This document shows positions 44,793 through 55,672 of a stretch of DNA of 64,000 nucleotides, piece by piece. Origin of the DNA: Armigeres subalbatus (taxonomy: Eukaryota > Arthropoda > Insecta > Diptera > Culicidae); the NCBI RefSeq assembly GCF_024139115.2, contig NC_085139.1, forward strand, positions 107,051,935 through 107,115,934, in the 5' to 3' direction. The notes below the pieces were generated by a model, which worked only from the letters and a program-made list of their open reading frames with translations, was not told the origin of the DNA and did not search any database. Both the position numbers and the translations under genes were made by a program. The number at the start of each line of letters is the position of its first letter. Positions within the stretch are counted from its first letter, which is position 1.

Positions 44793-45179
44793 AATTTTGT
44801 AGACACACTTTTTGGAACTTATCGTTATCCGATTTACTCGCAACAAGTTCCATTTGGCGGGGAATGCGGTCCCATTGTTTGCTATTGAAAAATGGCTCGA
44901 TCGGACATAACATTTCGGAATTATTGAAAATCATTGTTTTTTCCCAAGGGTCCCCTTGGAAAAAAATTCAAAACCGAAAATTTTTTTTTCCGAAAATGGT
45001 GGCAATACATTTTAACTAATGCAAAACAAGCAAAATGATCGAAAAATATGAACTATTCCCTTAAAGAGCTTTTTTGGCCTTTCTAATGTGATTTTTTCGA
45101 TATATTTTATAATGCACGAGAAAGGCATAATCACTGCTAGATGGGTTAATTTGGTTTTTTATCATGTAGGTGTAATCAG

Positions 45180-46390
45180 AGAAATTAAACTAGAAATTCC
45201 GACGAGCAATCCTCCAGACATTTTTTTTTTGGTGACAACCTTAAGAAATTCTTTAGCAAATACATCCAGGAATTCTTTCGGAAAATCAATAAGAAATAAT
45301 TGGGGTGTTCCATAAAGAAAACAAATTTTTTTCAGGAATTTAACTTTTCCACAAACAATTATTTAGGAAAACCTTTGGTAATTTCTTAAGGAATTCTTCA
45401 TGTAATTTCTTCAGAAATTCCTTTGAAAAAAAAAAACTTGAGGAATTCCTTTGAAAATTTTATTCTTTCGGCCAATCCATTCCTTCGAGAGTTCCATTCT
45501 CCCTGATTTTTTAGTTTCCTCCAGGAATTCCTTCAAAAATTCTAGAACGAAATTCTAGGAAATTCCGAATATTTTTAAGGGATTTCAGAAATAATTCCTG
45601 GAGGAAATTTGGACTTCCATAAATTCCTCCAGGAACTACTTTAAATGCCTTCAAGAGATTTTTAGTTTTTTTTTGAAAATTCCTTTAAAAAATATATCGA
45701 AATTTAATTTAATCCTTTACGATTTAGGGGAACGGTTCGCCACTTCATCTCATAGCTCCTATTTCAATCCCATCAAAAACAAAGCAATGGAAAGGAATTT
45801 GGTTTGTTTATTATTTTTGCGATTTTTTTTCAGCAGTAAGCACGCATGTTGACAAAAAGAAGCGAAAAATTTGGTGCCGTATTTCTTTGTTTAGCGATGA
45901 GATGGAAATATGTACAGTGAGGTGGAGATCGAAACATTTCCCCAACAACGATTTTTTCTAAAGCTGTTTTTCTTAAGATTTTTTTTGAAATTATTTTAGT
46001 TGAAGTTTCTTAAGAAAATTCAAAATGAATTTTCGGAGGGATTTTTAAAGGAATTTTGGAAAGAATTTTTCAAATTTCTAAAAAATAAATTTGGAAGAAT
46101 TTTTTGAACAAATATCCGATAAAATTCTCAAAGGAAACCCCGAAAGAGTTAAAAGAATTCCGTAAGGAAATTCTAGAGAGATACGTTACATAGGGAAGAA
46201 AACTCAGAATGATTTCATAAAGGAATTGCTAGATAAATTTTCTGGAGGAATATCAAAAGGATTGAAGGATTGCTAAAACCATTGAAAGAACTTTCAAAAG
46301 ACATTTCGAAGGAGAACCTGAAAGGATTTTCGAAGAATTCCTAAAGGAATTTCCCGAAGCAATTCATATTGCAATTTTTGAAGAAATTTT
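45180..46390. repeat. degenerate GAATTCC/GGAATTTC array
   Basis: Same family as 27040-29345 (also a short stretch at 44505-44600), with a gap of unrelated sequence at 45720-45960. No coding capacity. Confidence 0.65.
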
Positions 46391-46394
46391 TAAA

Positions 46395-46573
46395 TAGGGG
46401 AATAGACGGCTTTGGCAGGTTTTGTTCTATTATTGGCAGGGGGGTTTTGTCGACCGAATTTTATGAAACTTGGCCACAATATGTTTAGGCCAAATTTGAG
46501 CAAAATCAGTCATAAAAAAACCCAATAATAGACAATAATAGAACAAAACCTGCCAAAGCCGTCATTCCCCCTA
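46395..46573. mobile_element. 179-bp TIR element (ACGGCTTTGGCAGGTTTTG ends)
   Basis: TAGGGGAATAGACGGCTTTG, then GCAGGTTTTGTTCTATTATTG, at 46395 is inverted at about 46531-46573. It is inserted in the degenerate array. Confidence 0.8.
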
Positions 46574-46834
46574 ACTCGGAATTCTTGCAGGAAGCACTTC
46601 GAAAATCCATCCAAAAATTTATTAGAGAGATGTTTTTTTTTAATTGGCACGCCTAAATTAAAATTTAGGGAAAAATATTCAATTTGGTGGGTCACGAGCC
46701 CCATCATACCTCAGTTTAATTCTACCAGTGTTCAAACCAACAATAAACAAATTCTATCGTTCTTCTATGCTTGAAAAAAAAGTGAATCAAACAGCAAAAA
46801 CCCCTATGGACTGCCCATTGTCATGAGACGAGTT

Positions 46835-47007
46835 TAGTATAATTCCATTTAATTTCAATATTACTTTCACATATACGTATTTCGACCTCAACTATGAGGT
46901 CGTCTTCAATGCCTCGTACGCTCGTACTTGACTCGACTTGCAGTTGAGGTCGAAATACGTATATGTAAAAGTAATACGAGGTGGTAGAATTAAATGGAAT
47001 TGTACTA
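46835..47007. mobile_element. 173-bp TIR element (TAGTATAATTCCATTTAA ends)
   Basis: TAGTATAATTCCATTTAATT at the left and AATTAAATGGAATTGTACTA at the right. An inner inverted pair, CATATACGTATTTCGACCTC, lies at 46870 and 46937. Confidence 0.75.
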
Positions 47008-47104
47008 AAATCTTATGACAGTGAAAACATTCCACTAAAAAAAAGCTAAATAATTTTCTTGCTTATGGACTGGTTCTTTTTCAGCTGTGAGGCGAGTTGA
47101 TTTC

Positions 47105-47340
47105 CTACATCATCTGCACTTTCCCTCTTGCGGAATTCCCTGATTGGCCCAAGAATTCCCTGATAATTCCTCGATTTTTCCTGGTTGACATCAATTCCCT
47201 GATAATTCCAGGTTTTCCAGGGGTGGCATTACGCACCTCGACTCGAGACGAGCAAACCATGCAAACTGTCATACGAAAGGGCTGTCGAATGGAGATGCGC
47301 ATTGAGGGCCCAAGTTTTCCAGGTAGTCGACACCCTGTCT
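47105..47340. repeat. AATTCCCTGATAATTCC repeat ending AGTCGACACCCTG
   Basis: Several AATTCCCTGAT words and TTTTCCAGG words, ending GTAGTCGACACCCTG at about 47336, the inverse of the start of the 44338-44430 fragment. Probably one short TIR element with the other end lost. Confidence 0.5.
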
Positions 47341-47529
47341 TGAAACGTGATATAACGCGAATTTAACGATTACAACTGCGGACTACTTTTACAAACGTAT
47401 TACTTTATTTTCCAGATCGAGAAGAATGAAAAATGGTTATATACAGTGTTGTATTTAGTCAAGTTGGTGATAATCACTCGACATTTACCTTCACTCAGGG
47501 CGTATTCACGTTAGGCCGGCATTACACGA

Positions 47530-48010
47530 GAACACTCCTCCTCGTGAAGCAGACCAATCCTGCATCCTTTACGGTTCAATGGTGACACCAAAACCATTTC
47601 GGACGCAAACTTTCTGATCTTCAAAGGCCCTAGCGGTTTAGTCGGGACGTTTTCGATCATCTATTCTGATGAAGTGATTAGCTTATGATGTTCTACGTTG
47701 TTCTTCAGGCTTCGGCTCTCTCGTTCATAATCTTGAAGTACCCTGAGTCTAGAGGTTACTTTGAACCCTTGGCACCTTCCAACCCGAACCACGTGACCAG
47801 TTTCCGTACAAAAATACTTTGATCTAAGGTGAACGAACCATCAATCAGCACTCCGTGTGACACGTATTCCCAGAAAACAGTTGATGTTCCCTAGCTTAGA
47901 GATCTTCAGTTTTTCTTGCAACGATTTCTCGACCTTAGCAATCTCCTTCTGCTGCTAAATTTATAAGATAAATTCAACCACCGTTATGGATTTGCTATCA
48001 GTAAAAACAT
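47530..48010 (-). pseudogene. Ty1/copia reverse transcriptase remnant
   Basis: The minus strand from about 47960 reads KVEKSLQEKLKISKLG, CFLGIRVTRSADGSFTLDQ and FVRKLVT, the copia RT C-terminal block (FLGI followed by LDQ..Y..K), then a degraded stretch to about 47530. It lies 0.6 kb downstream of a copia gag remnant in the same orientation, so integrase and most of RT are deleted. Stops and frameshifts present. Confidence 0.6.
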
Positions 48011-48039
48011 GTGACTGCTGTGCACTGTTTGAATCCCAT

Positions 48040-48534
48040 GGTAACGATACCAATAGTGGAGTAATACTAGTAGTTCCAAAAAAAAATTTTTTTTTTTAAA
48101 TTGATAGTTATGGAAAATTTACAGCTTTATTATCTTAGCTAATAGATAAACTAATAAATTTGCTAACAAAAATGAGATAGATGTCATTGAACATCAACAA
48201 TTACTAATGTTGCTTGCACCACTATGGGTACACTGTTCCTTTAATGGCGGTAAAAATTAATTTTGGTTCCCATAGTGGTGCTACCCATTGATTTCTTATG
48301 AGACTCGCTGCTATTGGTACAGATGCACCACTATAGGTGAAAGGAAGTCAATTTTATTGAGGAAAACCAAGTAATTTCTCTCGCAAAATCTTAGGACAAG
48401 TTGTATTTAACAGAATATTTAAAGAACGATGCATCAACTGAAAACATCGTAAAGTGTATCATTATGATAAATCTCATTAAAACCCCACTACCTCCACTAT
48501 TGGTGCTACCTCCACTAAGGGTACGGTTACCCTA
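48040..48534. mobile_element. TIR-like element with CCACTATTGG repeats
   Basis: GTAACGATACCAATAGTGGA at 48041 is matched in inverted form by TCCACTATTGGTGCTACC and GTACGGTTACCCTA at 48495-48535. The central part has several CACCACTATGGGTAC-like motifs. Ends are imperfect. It splits the copia remnant. Confidence 0.55.
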
Positions 48535-48621
48535 CCAATTAGAATGTTGGTTATTGTTTTGTGCCATAACCTGACGACTTGCTTCAGGCCGTAAATGCTT
48601 TTGCGTATTATACTTTATTAT

Positions 48622-49080
48622 TTATATTATTATTTTGCACCACGATCGGCTGTCAGAGTTCAAAGTTCCCTCTGGCCAAAAGTTTTTCGGACGATATTCC
48701 ACCTTCAGTGCCTTTCCTCCAGATGTTCCTGTAGACCCGGATCGCTCTCGTCGTTTTTCGGCTTCGGCAAGTAGCTTCGACTTGACTAAGTCCAACGTTA
48801 ACTCCGCACTGGGACGCTGTTCTAAGGCTGCCACTAGAGCCTCGAACGAATTCGGCAACGAGCAAAGTAACATCGCGACATCCGCAATCCGCTGAAGCAA
48901 TTCTGAAAACTGCTACAGGTGCTGTTCTATGTCACCGTCTTATCTCAACTCCAGATGGTTGAGTTTCTTGAGAAGGTAAACCTCAGACCCCTTATCGTGG
49001 TAATCTTTCAACGCTTGTCACGCATCCTTTGCACTACTGCAACTTCTCACCAGACTCGTTTACTGCCGTGAATCCATATC
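48622..49080 (-). pseudogene. Ty1/copia gag remnant
   Basis: Minus strand 48900-48622 reads LLCSLPNSFEALVAALEQRP and SAELTLDLVKSKLLAEAEKR, the typical UBN2/copia gag helix region. Upstream on the same strand (49075-48905) AKDA.QALKDYHDKGSEVYLLKKL appears with stops. The protein is broken and lacks the zinc knuckle. Confidence 0.7.
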
Positions 49081-49104
49081 TGCCCCATCTTTGCTGGGTT
49101 TCCT

Positions 49105-49765
49105 ATTCATATGGAACAAACAAGCGAGAAGTGTATAGTGAGGAGTGAGACGTGATAAATGAGAAGTGAGAATTAAAAAAATAGAATAGAGAAATAATAT
49201 GTGAGAAGCGAAAAGTGTGAAGTGAGAAGTAAGAAGTGAGAAGCGAGAAGTGGATAGTGAGAAGTGAGAGGTGAAAAATGAGGAGTGAGAAGTTAGAAGT
49301 AAGTACGAAGTGAAAAATGAGAAGTCTGAAGTGAGTAGTGTAAAGTGAGAAGTTCCAAAAAAACGAGAAATTCCATTCGAGAAGTGAGATGTAAGATGTG
49401 AGAAGTAAGAAACGAGAATGAATAAGTGAGAGCAGAGAAGTGAGAAGCGACAAATGAGAAGTGAGAAATTCAATACGAGAAGTGAGATGTAAGATGTGAG
49501 AAGTAGAAGCGAGAAGTGAGTAGTTAGAAGTAAGAAGCAAAAAGTTAATGGTTGGAAGAGGGAAGTGAGATGTGATAAGTGAACAGTGAGAAATAAAAAG
49601 CAATAAGTGAGATGTGAAGTGTGAAGCAAAAAGAGAGAAGTTAGAAACAAGGAATGAGAAGCAAGAAGTCAGAAATGAGAGGCGAAAAGTGAATAGTGAG
49701 ATGTAAGAAGTGAAAAATGAGATAAAGATGTTAGATGTGAGAGATGAGAAAGGAGAGGTGTACCA
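49105..49765. repeat. GAGAAGTGA-type polypurine array
   Basis: About 660 bp of GTGAGAAGTGAGAAGT words, nearly free of C on the + strand. It keeps long minus-strand frames open (49060-49650, 49103-49786) that are only Ser/Leu/Thr/His repeats. Confidence 0.9.
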
Positions 49766-50285
49766 TGCGATTTTGACGCCACACATTACGTTGCTTGAAT
49801 TGCAATCGTAACGTCATGTTTGCGATTTGGGTACAATATTTAGGCCACTACCCGGGATGCGGGTTGTCGTCGAGCAAATCGATAACATTATCATCAGAAC
49901 ATCAGTAAGGAAACTGAAACAGAACCTGCTGGTGCACCACCATGCTGTTCGAGTCGTAAGGCAAGAACAGGACGCTTCTATGCCAGTCTTGCAAAATGTC
50001 GTGACCATCACCAGATGATCAGATATGAAAACAAAAACCACCACGCTTTTAAACGATGTTCTTTACTGACAATCACTGCAAGCGCATCGTGACATGTAGA
50101 AGCTGACACGTGAGTACCTTCGGTAAGCGTGACACCCAGATTGACAACCACAAGCTGAGAGCCATAAAGAGCATCAGGTCGGTCAGCTGTCAAAAGTGCA
50201 GGTGAGCACCGTTATTGATTGATTTTGTTGTCGTTTGATTCGACTGACGTCGTTTTTAATTGATAAATTGGATAAATCAATAGTT
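49766..50285. other. no gene recognised
   Basis: Non-repetitive-looking sequence with short frames on both strands (49814-50044 minus; 49827-50018 plus). It contains GTAACGTCATG and GTGTGACACC-like sequence but nothing identifiable. Confidence 0.4.
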
Positions 50286-50289
50286 AAAT

Positions 50290-50415
50290 TAAGGGTTCAT
50301 TCACAAATTACATAACGCTTAAATGGACCTGGGGGCTGAAAGCCCCACCCACCCTCTCGTAACGTATTTTGTATGGGAGGGTTCTGAAATTTGTATGGGC
50401 CGTATTTGTGAATGG
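50290..50415. mobile_element. short TTCACAAATTACATAACGC-ended element
   Basis: TTCATTCACAAATTACATAA at 50295 and the near-inverse GTATTTGTGAATGGCTC at the right. GTATGGGAGGG and GTATGGGCC lie inside. Same family as 41420-41580. Confidence 0.6.
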
Positions 50416-50424
50416 CTCTAACTA

Positions 50425-51282
50425 AGTTTTACCAATTTGATCCAGACTATCTTTTGAAAAAGGCCAATTTTTTTATTGATTTTTCAAATGGATACAATCA
50501 AAAACGACGCATCCTACAAAAAATGTTATATGGGTGACTATCGCAAAATCAGTCAAAGTTTCTAATAAAGATATCGGAAACAATTCAAATTGAGCCCTAC
50601 ATTGAAAAAAATCAGTTTCGACAGTTTCAAAATTAAAACTCGATTTGCGGAAAACGCTTTTTGATTTGTATGAAATTGTGTCTCAAGATAGGTGATTTTG
50701 TTCCCTACCAACCGTCCATACATCGTAAGCTGGGCACTTTGAAGGAAAAAAGTCTTTCCAACAAAAACTTTTTCTTGTCGGAATTATTTTCAGTGTATTT
50801 TTATCCGTTGCGATTAGTTACGACCTAAATATTGTACTCTGCTTGACTGTACAGGAATATTTAAATATATGTATGTATATTGTAAATCCACTGGCACTCC
50901 TTGACACTGAGAAAAAAATCAATTCCGACAAGAAAATTTTTTGTTAGAAAACTTTTTTCCTTAAAAGTGTCAAGCTTGCGATGTATGGACGGTTGGTAGG
51001 AACATAATCACCTATCTTGAGACACAATTTCATACAAATCAAAAAAGCGTTTTTTGCAAATCGAGTTTTAATTTTGAAACTGTTGAAACTGATTTTTTCA
51101 GTGTAGGACTCAATTAGAATTGTTTCCGATATCTTTATTAGAAACTTTGACTGATTTTGCGATAGTCACCCATACAACATTTTTTTTGTAGGATGCGTCG
51201 TTTTTAATTGTATCCATTTGAAAAATCAATAAAAAAATTTGGCCTTTTTCAAAAGATAGTCTGGATCAAATTTGGAAAAACT
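50425..51282. mobile_element. 860-bp fold-back element (arms about 370 bp)
   Basis: The left arm, 50425 to about 50798, and right arm, about 50908-51282, are inverted copies (CCAGACTATCTTTTGAAAAA; GACGCATCCTACAAAAAA; CACCTATCTTGAGACAC). The loop is about 110 bp. Arms look over 90 percent identical by eye. No coding capacity. Confidence 0.85.
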
Positions 51283-51740
51283 ATGTATGTACTTTTCTTT
51301 TAATAGCACCTCTTAAAATATTGCACAAAAAGTCAATATAAACAATAAGAACACTTAAATGTTCCCAAAAATTCTATGTTGGCTTCATGCATTTTTATCA
51401 CAGCAAAAATCCATTAATTCCGCTAAGTGGATTATTCCATGGCTGTCGAGCGTTGATTTCGAACCAAACACCACATAGGTAAAGTGATCATCACGATAGT
51501 CAAGATGACATGGATATGACAACCACAACATCAGGAAAGTTTTCCTATCATTCATGCTGGTGATCACAGGCAGAAGAAGTGAAGACATGGTGAGTGACCA
51601 AGCGCTAGTTGCTAAAATGTCACTTTCATGGTGATCGTTACACCAAGCATGTGAGATCCACATTGAGCATCACAATTGAGTGCTTGACACTTGACCTGGA
51701 TTTTGTTATTGTCACGCTTTGCGTGACTTGTACGGTGACA
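51283..51740. other. no gene recognised
   Basis: AT-rich, with TCACGATAGTCAAGATGACAT-like palindromic words but no supported feature. Confidence 0.35.
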
Positions 51741-51744
51741 CTTT

Positions 51745-52740
51745 GCAGCACTGCTTCTATCAGCCAACCGAAGGAAGCGAGAAGGCCGACAAAGGCGCCC
51801 AAACCTAGGCCTTCTCTTTGCTGGGAATAGCGACTAGAGCCCAAGAGGCGATTGATTTCGTCCTGACGGCCAACGAAGAACCTTACCAAAACGGCTCATG
51901 CGAAGGTGCTCAAAGGGCGTCGACCCGAGAAGGCGCCTTCTCAGCCTAAAAAGGCGAAAGGCATCAACCAGACGCAAGTCGCCGGGCCGCAAGAGGCAGC
52001 TGGTCAGTAGCTCAAAGCGGAAGTCAAGCGCATCTCAACCCGCAAAGAAGGTTAAGGACAGAGTAGAGGTCTTGTTGGTGAAAACTGACAAGAATAAATA
52101 CGCCGACGTCGATGCGGGCGGCCGAAAAGCTTTCGGCGCTGAGATACGACGTGCGAAGCGTTAGACGCACCAAGACCGGTGAAATGATCTTGGTGCTTAA
52201 ACGTGGAGCGCAAGCTAGCGGGATGGCATTATAGGAAGCTGGCCCAAGAGATCTTGGGTGACAGCGAAGAGGTAAGGTCGTTGGGGACGGATGTGACCTT
52301 CCAGTACAAGCAGTGCGGTGCAGAGGTCAGCAAGACCTCTGTAGGCCTAAAGCCATTTTTTTCACCTTCGCTTAACTCTTAAGAGGTGCTTATCCATACG
52401 TTTAAACCTGGTTTAGCGCCTAAGCAGAGTTGAAGAAATTGGCCATAAGAGATAGTCCCTTTGGCACGCAGGTAGCCTACCTTAGGTCTTGGAGCGAGGG
52501 AAGTTGAAGTCGGCTGGTCAGTATGCCCAATAAGCAAACTACAGTGGACAGGTGCTATCGGTGTTTAGAGTCGGGGAATAAGTCCTACGACTGTAGAGGC
52601 CCAGACCGTAGCATCCTATGTCTTCACTGTGGTTAGGAAGGGCACAAGGCGCTCCAAAGTGCCTCATCTGCGCCAGCAAAAAAGCAAGCATGTAATCACG
52701 TTATGGGAGGACCTTCGTGTCCTTTCGAAGAGAAAAACAA
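51745..52740 (+). pseudogene. R1-clade-like retrotransposon gag (ORF1) remnant
   Basis: Basic Lys/Arg/Ser region (51898-52060), then VEVLLVKTDKNKYADVDAG, RRTKTGEMILVLKRGAQAS (about 52165-52215), and zinc knuckles DRCYRCLESGNKSYDCRG (about 52550-52600) and CLHCG..GHKA (about 52620-52655). The order of basic tail, a TGEMLLVLKRG-like block and CCHC knuckles is that of R1/Waldo-type ORF1. It is broken: the first knuckle has Asn where His is expected and there is a stop inside the second. No RT follows it. Confidence 0.65.
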
Positions 52741-53194
52741 AAAAACCGTAAAAGTAATACAGTTGAATTTTAAGGTGAAGGTGGGTTGAGTACCAAAACA
52801 AAGATTTGAAAGTGTTGGTACAATAAAAACTGTCATATACTGTAGTAGTAATACTACTACGTTAATGAATAAAGCTTCCAATGAATGATTAAATTGGTAA
52901 TGATTAAATCATTTAACTCTATGATTAACAATTATGATTGATGATTTATTCATTTTTGACAATGATTAAAGATTATGATTAAAGAATAAATTTTTTTTAC
53001 GATGGTTAACGATTATGATTAATGAATAAAACATTTGAAGTATGATTAACGATTACCGATCGTGATTAAATCAGAGCATTAGTGATTAATCATAGATTTA
53101 ATCATGATTAATGAATAATGGATTATTTAATCATTATTCATTAATCATAATCACACAAAAAATTCGATTTAATCCAGTTCAATCAAAGGTAATT

Positions 53195-53283
53195 TGCCTA
53201 TTCTGTAGGGTCATGGGTTCGAGTCCCATCGAAGGGAAAGTGGTTACCTCCAATACATTTTCCAAATCAATATCTTCCACATA
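53195..53283 (+). repeat. tRNA-related SINE fragment (continues at 53864-53905)
   Basis: GGGTCATGGGTTCGAGTCCC (B-box) then GTGGTTACCTCCAATACATT and CTTCCACATAACGTA, as in 25235-25430. The A-box half is absent; it is split by the 53292-53863 element. Confidence 0.7.
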
Positions 53284-53291
53284 ACGTAGAT

Positions 53292-53863
53292 CAGAGCATT
53301 AGTGATTAATCATAGATTTAATCATGATTAATGAATAATGGGTGTTTTAATCATTATTCATTAATCATAATCATACAAAAAATACGATTCAATCATTAAT
53401 CACTAATCGTTAATCATAGAATTTTACATTTAATCATTAATCACTAATCATATTCATAATTATTTTGAGTTTATTCATTAATCATCGCTGTTATTCATTA
53501 ATATTTAATCATAATCATATAATTTTTATACCTTTTAATAAATCAATTTGAAATAAAGGTTACTTGCTTTTTGATCACTATGCAAATCATTCAATTTGAT
53601 TATTCATAATCATTAATCATTAATCATACACATATTGTGTCACCATTTAATCATGATTGGTAATCGTTAATCACACTCCAAACGTTTTATTCATTAATCA
53701 TAATCGTTATTCATTGTCAAAAATTAATTTAATCGTTAATCATAATCATTAATCATTGTCAAAAACGAATAAATCATTATTCATAATCTTTATTCATAGA
53801 GTTGAATGATTTAATCATAACAAACTTAATCATTCACTGGAAGCGTTATTCATTAACGCTCTG
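53292..53863. mobile_element. hAT-like element with 8-bp target duplication inside a tRNA-related SINE
   Basis: CAGAGCATTAGTG at 53292 and CATTAACGCTCTG ending 53863 are terminal inverted repeats. ACGTAGAT (53284-53291) versus ACGTACAT (53864-53871) is a 7-of-8 target duplication. The SINE tail at 53200-53283 (CTTCCACATAACGTA) resumes after it (CATATCCACATATGAG, to 53905). The interior is almost entirely TTAATCAT-type simple sequence. Confidence 0.75.
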
Positions 53864-54736
53864 ACGTACATATCCACATATGAGTTTTCATAACATTGTA
53901 AATCGATTTAATCATTAATCACTAATCGTTAGTCATAGATTTTTGCATTCAATCTTTAATCATTAATCATATTCATGATTGTTTTGAGGTTATTCATTAA
54001 TCATCAATTTTAATCATTGCATACATCGCTTTTATTCATTAATCTTTAATCATAATCATACAGTTTTTATACCTTTAATAACATAATTTGGTAGAAAGGT
54101 TACTTGATTATTGATCACTATGCAAATCATTTAATTTGATTATTCATAATAATTTATCATTAATCATACACATATTGTGTCAACATTTAATCACAATCGG
54201 TAATCGTTAATCATACTTCAAACGAATTATTCATTAATCATAATCGTTAATCATTGTCAAGAAATAATTTAATCGTTAATCATAATCTTTAATCACAGAG
54301 TTGCATGATTTAATCATAACAAATTTAATCATTCATTGGAAGCTATATTCATTAACGCTCTGGATTAAATGTTGACAGAATATGTGTATGATTAATGATT
54401 AACGATCGATATGATTAATGAATAGTGATAATGAATAATCAAATTGAATGATTTGCATAGTGATCAATAGTCAAGAAACCTTTCTTTCAAATTGGGTTAT
54501 TGAATGGTATAACATTGAATAATTATGATTAAAAATTAATGAATAAAAGCAATGTATGCAATGATTAAAATTGATTATGAATATGATTAGTGATTAAAAA
54601 TTATATGATTGACGATTAGTGAATAATGATTAAATCATATTTTTTGGATGATTATGATTAATGAATAATGATTAAATAACCCATTATTCATTAATCATGA
54701 TTAAATCTATGATTAATCATTAATGCTCTGAGTAGT

Positions 54737-54890
54737 CTCGCTTAACTTTTCAAAAAGACCTAAGTAACATTTTTATCATGAATTAATTTGAATAGCGCCA
54801 TCAACAGAAAAACATGAAAGCTTTTGATTGTGCTATTCAAATTAATTCATGAAAAAATGTTACTTAGGTCCTTTTGAAAAGTTAAGCGAG
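54737..54890. mobile_element. 154-bp fold-back element (arms about 60 bp)
   Basis: CTCGCTTAACTTTTCAAAAA, then GACCTAAGTAACATTTTT, at 54737 is inverted almost perfectly at 54828-54890. The short loop is around CAACAGAAAAACATGAAAGC. Confidence 0.85.
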
Positions 54891-54930
54891 TAGTATTGGT
54901 TTCGTATTTATAAAAAACAAAGAATATTAG

Positions 54931-55672
54931 TAGAGTGGTTCAAAAAACGACCGAGCTCCACCACGCTCAATCGATTCCGTCCCATGCTCCGAGTGTCCTC
55001 CAAAAGCCGATTTGAACAGAAACTGATTAAGCACAAGCCGATTAAAGTTTGTATGAAAGCTAGTATGGGAAACTAAACCTTTCATTACACTGGCTACAGT
55101 GTCTCTCCTCCAAACGCTGGCGAAAAGAGAACCCACATAGCTGAATGAAAACCGCACCTTGGCAAAGATCCATTGATTACGTAACGCGAAAATACCATTT
55201 TATACCCCGCTCACTCCTATGTCACTTTACACGTTCCACTGATGCTTTCTGAGAAGCCTAATTATCATGCTAAGGATTCGCAACCTCGATTAGAGTCGAC
55301 ACCCAACTATCGGAACGACAATTCAATATGCATTGTTTATGGAGTCAAAGCTCTTGAATATTTCATCCAGTGATATGGTCTCCCTCCCCCCTCGCCAGCG
55401 CCCAATGACGAAGCGCCACAATCAGAATAATGTAAAATTCAACCTCGTCATATCAACCACAGAGAAACCGTTAAATAAACCGTTAAAAAGGTGTACGATG
55501 GAACATATGTTGAGTGAGACGTCTGTTTCTCTGTGTATCAACTTTCATACAAACCTGATACGACCTGTGCACGATAAGCCCGTATTCAAACCAGCCCAAA
55601 CCATCGGAATACACCCAGAATATGAAACATATTCGACTGAGCGTGGATCAAAATAATTTTTGAGCCACCCTA
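54931..55672. mobile_element. 740-bp hAT-like TIR element with 8-bp target duplication
   Basis: Left end TAGAGTGGTTCAAAAA, right end TTTTTGAGCCACCCTA; longer inverted similarity includes CTCCACCACGCTCAATCG (left) and CGACTGAGCGTGG (right). AATATTAG is duplicated exactly at 54923-54930 and 55673-55680. The right end with its AATATTAG flank recurs at 5355-5375. Confidence 0.8.

Larger units (their letters stand above)
52850..54731. repeat. cluster of hAT-like elements made of TTAATCATAATC sequence
   Basis: Composed of TTAATCAT/ATGATTAA words in both orientations. Element ends CAGAGCATTAGTGATTAATC (53072, 53292) and CATTAACGCTCTG or CATTAATGCTCTG (53863, 54361, 54731) recur, so at least three copies are nested or adjacent. 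Internal blocks such as TATGCAAATCATTYAATTTG and CACATATTGTGTCA repeat at 53577-53640, 54118-54180 and inverted near 54370-54470. Confidence 0.75.

Noticed and set aside
49060..49786. Two minus-strand frames of 196 and 227 codons
   Set aside because: They are read out of the GAGAAGT array and give only Leu/Ser/Thr/His/Phe repeats.
53195..53290. Possible tRNA gene
   Set aside because: Only the T-arm/B-box half is present; it is a fragment of the tRNA-derived repeat.
52850..54731. CRISPR-like array
   Set aside because: Repeats are AT-rich variants without constant spacer length and occur in both orientations inside transposon ends; this is also a eukaryotic genome.
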